A DNA stretch of 6,636 nucleotides from Alphaproteobacteria bacterium (GCA_029881615.1 JAOUMF010000128.1:1-6636), one strand, 5' to 3'; counted from the stretch's first letter, positions 1 through 6,532 are shown. Made by a program: numbers and translations. Notes: generated by a model from the sequence alone, not told the origin.

Positions 1-326
1 GTGATACGGTACGCACGATCGAACCGTCCGCGCCAATAAACGTGGCGACGTTGCCCGCCCGCGAGGAGGTAGAGCAATTGCCGGTGGATGGCCGGCCGAA
101 CATTTTCATCCAGGCTGGGGCCTTTCGTGACTTTGTCAACGCCAATCGCCTGCGCGCGCGCCTGACCACGCTGGGGCATCCAGTCAAAGTTTCGCAGGTT
201 TACGTAACCAACCAGCCGTTTTTCCGGGTTCGACTGGGACCGCTAGGCAATGTCGAAGATGCCGACCGGGCATTGGCACGGGTCGTGGATCTGGGATATC
301 CGAACGCCCAGATTGTCATCGACTGA
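1..326 (+). CDS. rlpA: RlpA-family septal lytic transglycosylase, C-terminal SPOR domain (5' end outside window)
   Basis: The reading frame is open from the first complete codon (position 3) to a TGA at 324-326, so this is the last 107 residues of a longer protein. A GTG at 42 is an internal valine and not a credible start, because the frame continues upstream without a stop. From IFIQAGAF onward, about 75 residues look like a SPOR domain: a first strand with the QAGAF signature, a helix (NANRLRARL), the FFRVRLGP strand and a closing helix and strand. SPOR domains bind septal glycan stripped of stem peptides. The DPBB catalytic domain expected in RlpA lies upstream and is not visible. The RlpA call therefore rests on the SPOR domain plus its place directly before a D,D-carboxypeptidase, a common alphaproteobacterial order. 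Another SPOR-domain protein is possible. Confidence 0.75.
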   Translation, partial: DTVRTIEPSAPINVATLPAREEVEQLPVDGRPNIFIQAGAFRDFVNANRLRARLTTLGHPVKVSQVYVTNQPFFRVRLGPLGNVEDADRALARVVDLGYPNAQIVID

Positions 327-340
327 ATATGATCTATTAA
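313..340 (+). promoter_or_regulatory. Candidate sigma70-type promoter for the carboxypeptidase gene
   Basis: TTGTCA at 313-318 matches the -35 consensus at 5 of 6 positions. TATTAA at 335-340 matches the -10 at 4 of 6, with a 16-nt spacer. Transcription would begin near 347, just ahead of the ATG at 363. The -35 box lies within the last codons of the rlpA-type gene and the -10 in the AT-rich gap. A 5-bp inverted repeat (TCTAT at 333-337, ATAGA at 342-346) overlaps the -10. The match is only moderate, and read-through from rlpA may be enough to transcribe the gene. Confidence 0.3.
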
Positions 341-362
341 GATAGAGAGTTATGGCAGCGAT

Positions 363-1508
363 ATGAAATACCAACAACTTCTCGTCAGAATATGGCTCCT
401 GGCCATTGCCGTCACCGGTTTTGTTATCGAACCGGCCACGGCATTGGAAACCACGGCCAAACAGGCAATCATCATCGATTACGACACCGGCGCCGTACTG
501 TTCGCCAAAAATGCCGACGAAGCCGTTGGACCGGCGTCAATGACCAAGATGATGACGATCTACCTGCTGTTCGAGCGGTTGAAGGATGGAAGGCTGTCGC
601 TGGAAAGCGAACTGCGGGTCAGCAAAAAGGCCTGGAAGATGGGTGGCTCGAAAATGTGGGTCGAGGTCGGCAAGACGGTCAAGGTCGAAGATCTGATCCG
701 CGGCATCGTCGTGCAATCGGGCAATGACGCCACCATTGTGGTGGCCGAGGGGCTGGCCGGCACGGAAGAGGCATTCGCGGAAGAAATGACGAACAAGGCC
801 AGGGCGTTGGGAATGGAACATACCAGCTTCAGGAATGCCAGCGGCTGGCCAGCCGACGATCATTATACGACCGTGCGAGACATCTCGACATTGGCGATGG
901 CCACGATCCGCGATTTTCCGGAACTGTATCATTATTACTCTGAAAAAGAGTTCACCTACAGCAAGATCAAGCAACCCAACCGTAACCCGCTGCTTTACAA
1001 AAACATCGGCGCGGACGGTCTGAAAACCGGCCATACCGAGGAATCAGGGTACGGCGTGGCCGGCTCGGCCATACGCGACGGCCGCCGTATTGTGGTGGTG
1101 GCGCACGGCATGGGTTCCATGGCTGAACGCAGCGAACAGTCGGAAAGGCTGATTTCGTGGGCCTTCCGCGAATGGGGCCAGTACAGCCTGTTTGAGTCGG
1201 GTGAAACGGTCACACAGGTTCCGGTCTGGCTGGGCGTCGGCAAAACCGTGCCCGTCGTGGTGCACGACAAACTGCTGGTATCCATACCGCGCGCGACACG
1301 CAGGGGTATGAAGGTGAAGGTCGTTCATCGCGAGGCGGTGCCCGCGCCCATCGCCCGGGGTGACGAAATCGCCAAACTTGTCGTGTCGGCAAAGGGCATG
1401 GACGATATAGAGGTTCCGCTTTATGCGGGGGCGGATATGCAACAGGCAGGTTTCTTCGGGCATATCGGCGCGGCTTTCTCCTATTTTCTGCACGGGGCCG
1501 GCGGTTGA
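363..1508 (+). CDS. dacA: D-alanyl-D-alanine carboxypeptidase, PBP5/peptidase S11 family
   Basis: This 381-residue periplasmic enzyme removes the terminal D-Ala from peptidoglycan pentapeptides, which limits cross-linking. All three active-site motifs of the penicilloyl serine transferases are present: S59-M-T-K62 (nucleophile Ser59), S119-G-N121 and K221-T-G223. The stretch after residue 157 (RNASGWP, then HYTTVRDISTLA) is also typical of S11 enzymes. Residues 1-27 form a signal peptide with a basic N-terminus, a hydrophobic core and an ATA cleavage site before Leu28. Residues from about 277 to 355 fit the PBP5 C-terminal beta domain. The last 20 residues (GFFGHIGAAFSYF region) resemble the amphipathic helix that anchors PBP5 to the inner membrane. 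The ATG at 363 is preceded by a weak GAGAG at 345-349 and gives an intact signal peptide. The symbol is used in the family sense; alphaproteobacterial copies are also called dacC or dacF. Confidence 0.93.
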   Translation: MKYQQLLVRIWLLAIAVTGFVIEPATALETTAKQAIIIDYDTGAVLFAKNADEAVGPASMTKMMTIYLLFERLKDGRLSLESELRVSKKAWKMGGSKMWVEVGKTVKVEDLIRGIVVQSGNDATIVVAEGLAGTEEAFAEEMTNKARALGMEHTSFRNASGWPADDHYTTVRDISTLAMATIRDFPELYHYYSEKEFTYSKIKQPNRNPLLYKNIGADGLKTGHTEESGYGVAGSAIRDGRRIVVVAHGMGSMAERSEQSERLISWAFREWGQYSLFESGETVTQVPVWLGVGKTVPVVVHDKLLVSIPRATRRGMKVKVVHREAVPAPIARGDEIAKLVVSAKGMDDIEVPLYAGADMQQAGFFGHIGAAFSYFLHGAGG

Positions 1509-1521
1509 TCGGACGAAACCG

Positions 1522-2172
1522 ATGACGGACGATACGCCCGGTCGCTTCATAACGCTGGAAGGCGGGGAAGGGGGCGGTAAATCCACCCAGGCCAAGCGTC
1601 TGGCTGCCGTCCTGAAAGGCACGCCCGGCGAGATCCTGCTGACCAGGGAACCAGGCGGTTCCCCGGGCGCGGAACAAATTCGCGGACTGCTGGTCGACGG
1701 CGAGGTGCATCGCTGGGACGCGATCACCGAGACCTTCCTGCATTTCGCGGCGCGCCGCGATCATCTGGTAAATACCGTACAGCCCGCGCTGGCGCGCGGC
1801 GATTGGGTCATTTCCGACCGTTTCGCCGATTCCACCATGGCCTATCAGGGTTATGGACATGGCGTGGACAAGGACGCAATCGCCGAACTGTACCGAATTT
1901 GCGTCGGCGACCTGAAACCCGACCTGACATTGATCCTGGACCTGCCGGTCGAGGCCGGGCTGGCCCGCGCGGCCGGGCGCGGTGGTGGCGAGGATCGGTA
2001 TGAGCGCATGGATGTCTCTTTCCACGAACGCCTGCGCCAGGGTTTCCTTGAAATCGCCCGACTGGATCCCGCGCGTTGCGTGGTTATCGACGCCACCGGG
2101 GATGAAGATGCGGTCCACGCACAAATTATCGCTGCCGTTCGGTCGCGCCTGGCGTTACCATCGGCCTCATGA
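1522..2172 (+). CDS. tmk: Thymidylate kinase (dTMP kinase)
   Basis: This 216-residue cytoplasmic kinase phosphorylates dTMP to dTDP with ATP, an essential step in dTTP synthesis. The P-loop is at residues 13-22 (EGGEGGGKST, Lys20). The dTMP-binding TREPGG motif is at 41-46, the DRF motif at 99-101, and the SxxAYQG segment at 104-110. The LID region around residues 149-159 is glycine-rich and carries Arg149, Arg153 and Arg159, as expected when catalytic basic residues sit in the LID. Length matches the family norm. The frame stays open upstream to 1423 inside the carboxypeptidase gene. ATG 1522 was chosen because it puts the P-loop at the usual distance from the N-terminus, follows a GGACGA ribosome site at 1511-1516, and starts 13 nt after the preceding stop. 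The gene ends in an ATGA overlap with holB, which suggests coupled translation of two replication-related proteins. Confidence 0.95.
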   Translation: MTDDTPGRFITLEGGEGGGKSTQAKRLAAVLKGTPGEILLTREPGGSPGAEQIRGLLVDGEVHRWDAITETFLHFAARRDHLVNTVQPALARGDWVISDRFADSTMAYQGYGHGVDKDAIAELYRICVGDLKPDLTLILDLPVEAGLARAAGRGGGEDRYERMDVSFHERLRQGFLEIARLDPARCVVIDATGDEDAVHAQIIAAVRSRLALPSAS

Positions 2173-3266
2173 CGGACACCACCGTAACAACCGGCCCACG
2201 TGGGACAATGCAGCTTTTCGGTCATGAATCGGCCGAAAAGACGTTCCTGGAATCATGGAATTCCGGTCGCATGCCCCATGCCTGGCTGATTACCGGACGC
2301 CACGGAATCGGTAAGGCCACGCTGGCTTACCGGGTTGCGCGATTCGTCCTGTCGCAGAGAATGGGGCAGGGCGGTGGACTGTTTGGCGAAGAGGCGATGC
2401 CTGCCGACAGTCTCGATACCGATCCCACCCATCCGGTTTGTCGCCAGATTACCGCCAGCGGGCACCCGGACATGCTGACCATCGAACGGTCAATCAACCC
2501 AAGCACCAAGAAACTGCGAGGCGAGATTGTCGTTGACGACGTGAAGCGGCTGTCCTCCTTCCTGTCGCTCACCACCTCGGCCGGTGAATGGCGGGTCGTG
2601 ATCGTGGACGCCGCCGACGAAATGAACCGGAACGCCGCCAATGCGCTGCTGAAAGGGTTGGAGGAACCGCCTTCCAGCACCCTGTTCCTGCTGGTCAGCC
2701 ATGCGCCCGGGCGACTGCTGCCGACCATACGGTCGCGTTGCCGTACACTCAATTTGTCGCCACTGCCCGATGCGACGGTGATCGACCTGCTGGCCCATCA
2801 TGCGCCCGACCTGCCGGCGGCCGACGCCAGTGCGCTCGCCGGGCTGGCCCAGGGTAGCATCGGCGAGGCGCTGACCCTGGCCGATGCCGGTGGGCTGGAA
2901 CTGTATCGCGATATGGTCGGGCTGTTTGCTCAGTTGGGCCGGCTGGATATCAAGGCGGTCCATGGGCTGGGCGCAAAACTGGGACGGCCCGGCGCCGAGG
3001 ATGGCTTTCGTATGCTGGCGCGCCTGGTGGACCGCTGGTTGGCCGGCATGCTGCTGGCCGGGGCGCGCGGCAACAGCCCTCGGGAAATCATCGAGGGAGA
3101 AGGGGAGACCGCAAGGCGCCTCTGGGCCCGCGGCGGGCTTGCGAACTGGCTTGAGGTATGGGAAAAGGTGACCCGCCTGTTTTCGCAGGCAGATCGCGCC
3201 AATCTCGACCGCAAGCAGGTCGTGATCAGCGCCTTTCTTATGCTGGAAGCGGCCGCGCGGGGCTGA
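2169..3266 (+). CDS. holB: DNA polymerase III delta' subunit (clamp loader)
   Basis: The 365-residue protein is the delta' subunit of the clamp-loader complex, which opens the beta clamp and loads it onto primed DNA. It begins with the GHESAEKTFLESW..MPHAWLITG pattern of AAA+ clamp-loader proteins. A P-loop-like segment (G43-R-H-G-I-G-K49-A50-T) has Ala50 where Ser/Thr normally binds magnesium, so ATP use is doubtful, as for other delta' proteins. A Walker B-like strand (VVIVDAADEMN) is at 143-153, followed by NALLKGLEEPP at 158-168. The SRC motif is at 189-191; its arginine is the trans-acting finger in clamp loaders. The segment between P-loop and Walker B has only one cysteine (Cys91), so the four-cysteine zinc module of E. 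coli delta' is absent. The C-terminal third (about 245-365) is helical and less conserved, as expected for the collar domain. The start ATG overlaps the tmk stop as ATGA. Confidence 0.92.
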   Translation: MTDTTVTTGPRGTMQLFGHESAEKTFLESWNSGRMPHAWLITGRHGIGKATLAYRVARFVLSQRMGQGGGLFGEEAMPADSLDTDPTHPVCRQITASGHPDMLTIERSINPSTKKLRGEIVVDDVKRLSSFLSLTTSAGEWRVVIVDAADEMNRNAANALLKGLEEPPSSTLFLLVSHAPGRLLPTIRSRCRTLNLSPLPDATVIDLLAHHAPDLPAADASALAGLAQGSIGEALTLADAGGLELYRDMVGLFAQLGRLDIKAVHGLGAKLGRPGAEDGFRMLARLVDRWLAGMLLAGARGNSPREIIEGEGETARRLWARGGLANWLEVWEKVTRLFSQADRANLDRKQVVISAFLMLEAAARG

Positions 3267-3296
3267 TCCCGACAAGTTTAGCTGAAGCGATTACCC

Positions 3297-3302
3297 GGAG
3301 AG
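3297..3302 (+). promoter_or_regulatory. Strong ribosome binding site fixing the metG start
   Basis: GGAGAG lies 5 nt before the ATG at 3308. It is among the best Shine-Dalgarno matches in the window and settles the metG start, since the metG frame stays open upstream to 3158 inside holB. The 41-nt gap between holB and metG shows no convincing terminator or promoter. Confidence 0.75.
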
Positions 3303-3307
3303 CCGCT

Positions 3308-4864
3308 ATGGCCGCTGACAAGACCTATTACATCACCACGCCGATCTATTACGTAAACGACGCGCCCCATATCGGCCATGCCTATACGACGCTGGCCTGC
3401 GACGTGCTGGCGCGCTTCAAGCGACTGGACGGCTACGACGTCCATTTCCTGACCGGCACCGACGAGCATGGCCAGAAGGTCGAAAAGGCCGCCGATGCCG
3501 CTGGCGTCGACCCGCAGGCATTCACCGACAAGGTTTCAACGAATTTCCGCGACCTTGCCGCGGCCATGGGCTTCAGCAATAACGACTTTATCCGCACCAC
3601 CGAGGAACGGCACAAGCGCTCTACCCAGGCGATCTGGAAGGCGCTGGCCGATAACGGGCATATCTACCTGGGCAGCTATGCCGGCTGGTATGCGGTGCGC
3701 GACGAGGCCTTCTACACCGAAACGGAACTGGAAAAACTGCCCGACGGCACGCGGATATCCAAGGCCTCCGGCGCTACGGTGGAATGGGTCGAGGAACCCA
3801 GCTACTTTTTTGACCTATCGAAATGGCAGGACAAGCTTCTTGATTTTTATGAGAAAAATCCGGATTTCATCCTGCCGGAATCGCGCCGTAACGAGGTTGT
3901 CAGCTTTGTGAAATCGGGTCTGAGGGATCTGTCGGTTTCGCGCACCACCTTCAAATGGGGTGTTCCGGTGCCGGGCGACGAAGACCACATCATGTATGTC
4001 TGGCTGGACGCGCTGACCAACTACATCACCGCCGTCGGATATCCCGATGTGGACGCCGATATGTACCAACGTTACTGGCCGGCCGATCTGCATATGGTCG
4101 GCAAGGACATCCTTCGTTTCCACGCGGTCTACTGGCCGGCCTTCCTGATGGGCGCCGGGCTGGAACCGCCGAAACGGGTCTTCGCCCATGGCTGGTGGAC
4201 CAATGAAGGCCAGAAGATTTCCAAATCGCTGGGCAATGTCATCGAGCCCAATGCACTGATCCAGCAATACGGGCTTGATCCCGTGCGTTATTTCCTGCTG
4301 CGCGAAGTGCCGTTCGGCAATGACGGGGATTTCTCGCACCGGGCGATGGTTGGCCGTATAAATGGCGACCTGGCCAACGATCTGGGAAATCTGTGCCAGC
4401 GCGTGCTGTCGATGATTGCCAAGAACTGCGACGGCAAGGTTCCCGATCCGGCGGGACGCGAGGATGCCGTCGACGCCGCGCTGATGGACCAGGCGGCCGC
4501 CACGCTGGACCGTGTGCGCGCGGAGTTTGACGTTCAGTCCTTTCACAACGCGCTCACGACGATCTGGGAGGTCGTTGGCGAAGCCAATCGCTATGTCGAC
4601 ACACAAGCACCCTGGGCGCTGCGCAAGACCGATATGGAACGCATGCAGGCGGTGCTCTATGCGCTGGCCGAAACCATCCGGCGGATTGCCATCGTGCTGC
4701 AACCGGTCATGCCGGGCGCCGCCGCGACCATTCTCGACCAACTGGCGGTCGATGCCGACCAGCGAGCATTTATCAATGTGGGCCGCAAGGAACTCAAACC
4801 GGGAACCCCGTTGCCCAAACCACAGCCGGTGTTTCCGCGCTATGTCGAGGAAGAGACAGAGTAG
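3308..4864 (+). CDS. metG: Methionyl-tRNA synthetase, short form without zinc knuckle
   Basis: This 518-residue class I aminoacyl-tRNA synthetase charges tRNA-Met and initiator tRNA with methionine. The N-terminal Rossmann fold begins almost at once, with the YYITTPIYYVN strand and the HIGH signature intact at 21-24. FLTGTDEHGQK at 48-57 is typical of MetRS. The second signature KISKS is at 303-307, after HGWWTNEGQ. YVWLDALTNYI at 230-240 is the methionine-pocket region. The connective peptide (about 125-165) has no CxxC pairs; the whole protein has only Cys31, Cys363 and Cys374. It therefore belongs to the zinc-free class and not the E. coli-like class. The helical anticodon-binding domain runs from about 350 to the end, and the C-terminal EMAP/Arc1p-like tRNA-binding domain of longer enzymes is absent. 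The start at 3308 is supported by GGAGAG and by the fit of the N-terminus. Confidence 0.97.
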   Translation: MAADKTYYITTPIYYVNDAPHIGHAYTTLACDVLARFKRLDGYDVHFLTGTDEHGQKVEKAADAAGVDPQAFTDKVSTNFRDLAAAMGFSNNDFIRTTEERHKRSTQAIWKALADNGHIYLGSYAGWYAVRDEAFYTETELEKLPDGTRISKASGATVEWVEEPSYFFDLSKWQDKLLDFYEKNPDFILPESRRNEVVSFVKSGLRDLSVSRTTFKWGVPVPGDEDHIMYVWLDALTNYITAVGYPDVDADMYQRYWPADLHMVGKDILRFHAVYWPAFLMGAGLEPPKRVFAHGWWTNEGQKISKSLGNVIEPNALIQQYGLDPVRYFLLREVPFGNDGDFSHRAMVGRINGDLANDLGNLCQRVLSMIAKNCDGKVPDPAGREDAVDAALMDQAAATLDRVRAEFDVQSFHNALTTIWEVVGEANRYVDTQAPWALRKTDMERMQAVLYALAETIRRIAIVLQPVMPGAAATILDQLAVDADQRAFINVGRKELKPGTPLPKPQPVFPRYVEEETE

Positions 4865-4873
4865 GGCAGCGTA

Positions 4874-5662
4874 ATGTTTCTGGTAGACAGCCACTGCCAT
4901 CTCGATTTTCGCGACTTCGAGGACGAGCTGGACGAGGTGGTAGAGCGCGCGCACGAAGCCGGGGTCGGCACGATGGTGACGATCTGCACGCACCTCAGCC
5001 GTTTCGATCGGGTCCGGGCCATTGCCGAGCGCTATGATAACATCTGGTGCTCGGCCGGGGTTCATCCCCATGAGGCCGACTCCGAGGGAGAAGCCGCAAC
5101 GGTAGAGGCCCTGGTAGCACTGGCCGCCGACCCGCTGGTGGTGGGGATCGGCGAGACCGGGCTGGATTTCTATTACGAACACAGCGCCCGCGATCGCCAG
5201 GTAGCCAGCTTCCGCAATCATATCACCGCGGCGCGCGAAACCGGTCTTCCCCTGATCGTCCATACCCGCGACGCAGACAAGGAAACCGTCGATATTCTTA
5301 CCGAAGAATATGCGAACGGCCCGTTTACCGGGCTCATCCACTGCTTCAGCACGTCACCGTATATGGCTGAAAAAGCATTGGAAATTGGATTTTATATTTC
5401 GCTCTCCGGGATCATAACCTTCAAGGCGGCTGAGGAACTTAGAGAGACAGTTCGAGGTCTCCCGCTCGATCGTCTACTAGTAGAGACTGACGCGCCATAT
5501 CTGGCCCCGGTGCCAAAACGCGGCAAGCGCAACGAGCCATCTTTCGTCGCCCATACAGGGGCCATGCTGGCCGAGCTGAAACAAATCGAATTGGACGAAG
5601 TGGCCCGCGTTACGACCCACAATTTCTTCCAAATCTTCTCAAAGGCGGAAAGACCAACATGA
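4874..5662 (+). CDS. TatD-family metal-dependent hydrolase (YcfH/YabD type)
   Basis: The 262-residue protein is a TIM-barrel metal-dependent hydrolase of the TatD family, whose studied members are DNases (3'-5' exonuclease or related activities). All expected metal ligands are visible: H7 and H9 in the opening DSHCHLD, E94 in GETGLDF, H130 in IVHTRDA, H156 in GLIHCFS and D206 in VETDAPYLAP. GVHPHEA at 62-68 is another family signature. Length is normal and no signal peptide is present, so it is cytoplasmic. It starts 9 nt after metG with an AGGG ribosome site at 4863-4866, and its stop overlaps the next start as ATGA. The tmk-holB-ycfH group of E. coli and the metS-yabD pair of B. subtilis point to the same orthologue group. 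Codons 201-203 are a run of CTA CTA GTA, unusual in this GC-rich context. The physiological substrate is uncertain. Confidence 0.92.
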   Translation: MFLVDSHCHLDFRDFEDELDEVVERAHEAGVGTMVTICTHLSRFDRVRAIAERYDNIWCSAGVHPHEADSEGEAATVEALVALAADPLVVGIGETGLDFYYEHSARDRQVASFRNHITAARETGLPLIVHTRDADKETVDILTEEYANGPFTGLIHCFSTSPYMAEKALEIGFYISLSGIITFKAAEELRETVRGLPLDRLLVETDAPYLAPVPKRGKRNEPSFVAHTGAMLAELKQIELDEVARVTTHNFFQIFSKAERPT

Positions 5663-6441
5663 GCGACCTGAAGGTCACGGTCCTTGGCAGCGGCGCATCA
5701 GGCGGCGTTCCGCTGATCGGTAATGAATGGGGCGTTTGTGACCCCAAAGAACCAAAAAATCGCCGCCGGCGTTGCTCTATCCTAATCCAGTCCGCCGAAA
5801 CCACGGTACTGGTGGATGCATCGCCAGACTGCCGCGCACAGCTGCTGGATGCTGGAGTCGAACGCCTGGACGCGATCATATTCACCCACGCACATGCCGA
5901 CCATATCCATGGCATCGACGACCTGCGCTGGGTCAATGTCGCCATGGGGGCCGTGATACCGGCTTACGGCAATGAAATCACCCTGGAACAGATCAACACC
6001 AGATTTGGCTATGTTTTCACGCCGCTGGATGAAAAAAAATCCCGGAACTACTTCTATAAGCCCTGTCTGGACCCGATACCGGTGCATGATACCGCGCGGA
6101 TCGGAGACATTGATTTCCAGTTCTTTACCCAGGATCACGGCTTCAGCAACACACTGGGCATGAGAGTAGGGGATTTCGCCTATTCGGTCGATGTTGTCGA
6201 GTTGGACGACGACGCGTTCAACATACTGGAAGGCGTCAAGATCTGGCTCGTTGCATGCCTCGGCCCGAAGCCACACCCGACGCATGCCCATGTGGACAAG
6301 GTTATCGGCTGGACCCAGAGACTTCGGCCGGAACAGACCTGGCTGACTCACATGAGCCATCTTCTGGATTACCACACCTTAACGGTTGAACTTCCAGACC
6401 ATATTCATCCTGCGTATGATGGTTTGTCCATAAACATCTGA
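5659..6441 (+). CDS. MBL-fold metallohydrolase, PhnP-like
   Basis: The 260-residue protein is a metallo-beta-lactamase-fold hydrolase. The N-terminal strand VTVLGSGASGGVP is the fold's opening. The metal signature H77-A-H79-A-D81-H82 is complete. Further ligands are likely H160 (QDHG), D178 (YSVDV) and H231 or H234 in LTHMSH. An arginine-rich RRRRC segment at 35-39 and Cys27 follow the GNEWGVCDP loop. The four-residue structural zinc site known from E. coli PhnP is only partly represented. PhnP is a phosphoribosyl cyclic phosphodiesterase of phosphonate breakdown, but no phn gene is nearby, so a general housekeeping phosphodiesterase or related role is more likely; the substrate is unknown. 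The start ATG overlaps the tatD-type stop as ATGA, with AGGCGGA at 5643-5649 as ribosome site. An A8 run at 6032-6039 lies within the gene. No signal peptide is seen, so it is cytoplasmic. Confidence 0.88.
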   Translation: MSDLKVTVLGSGASGGVPLIGNEWGVCDPKEPKNRRRRCSILIQSAETTVLVDASPDCRAQLLDAGVERLDAIIFTHAHADHIHGIDDLRWVNVAMGAVIPAYGNEITLEQINTRFGYVFTPLDEKKSRNYFYKPCLDPIPVHDTARIGDIDFQFFTQDHGFSNTLGMRVGDFAYSVDVVELDDDAFNILEGVKIWLVACLGPKPHPTHAHVDKVIGWTQRLRPEQTWLTHMSHLLDYHTLTVELPDHIHPAYDGLSINI

Positions 6442-6452
6442 TTCAGATTTAT

Positions 6453-6476
6453 TAATTCGACTTTAAAAGTGAATTA
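6453..6476. repeat. Near-perfect 24-nt inverted repeat after the MBL gene
   Basis: The left arm TAATTC-g-ACTTT (6453-6464) pairs with AAAGT-GAATTA (6466-6476). That is 11 matched positions per arm, with one unpaired G at 6459 and a central A at 6465. It lies 11 nt after the MBL stop. As RNA it could form an AT-rich stem, but no U-run follows on either strand, so it is not a canonical intrinsic terminator. As DNA it has the symmetry of a dimeric regulator's operator. Both roles are inference. Confidence 0.5.
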
Positions 6477-6516
6477 TCAGTAGCGATTTCCGCCGTTTTC
6501 CCTGTCTTTTATTTTC

Positions 6517-6532
6517 CATAATATACATTATG
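6517..6532. repeat. Inverted repeat CATAAT-N4-ATTATG, possible operator
   Basis: Perfect 6-bp arms at 6517-6522 and 6527-6532 flank ATAC. The left arm resembles a -10 box, and the repeat lies 50-65 nt before the likely next start at 6582. Its placement would suit a regulator-binding site, but AT-rich DNA makes chance repeats of this size fairly likely. Confidence 0.25.

Noticed and set aside
42..326. Independent small gene starting at GTG 42
   Set aside because: The frame is open to the window edge without a stop and the protein is a SPOR domain, so it is the tail of a longer protein.
352..366. Five-codon leader ATG GCA GCG ATA TGA overlapping the carboxypeptidase start
   Set aside because: It has no ribosome site of its own and is too short to distinguish from chance.
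1423..1521. N-terminal extension of tmk from an upstream ATG at 1423
   Set aside because: It would overlap the end of the carboxypeptidase gene by 86 nt and add 33 residues before the P-loop; the ATG at 1522 with GGACGA upstream fits the family.
1210..2124. Minus-strand open frame of 304 codons opposite the carboxypeptidase gene and tmk
   Set aside because: It spans the junction of two well-supported + strand genes, is rich in Arg/Pro/Ala as expected of an antisense GC-rich frame, and has no visible domain.
3158..3307. N-terminal extension of metG into holB
   Set aside because: The added residues overlap the holB coding end, and the ATG at 3308 has GGAGAG 5 nt upstream and a normal MetRS N-terminus.
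3815..5341. Long open frame of 508 codons on the minus strand opposite metG and the TatD-type gene
   Set aside because: It lies antisense to two genes with complete catalytic motifs, shows no recognisable motif of its own, and is the kind of long shadow frame GC-rich codon bias creates.
6453..6476. Intrinsic (rho-independent) terminator for the operon
   Set aside because: The stem is AT-rich and is followed by TCAGTAGCG with no U-run on either strand, so it is reported only as an inverted repeat.
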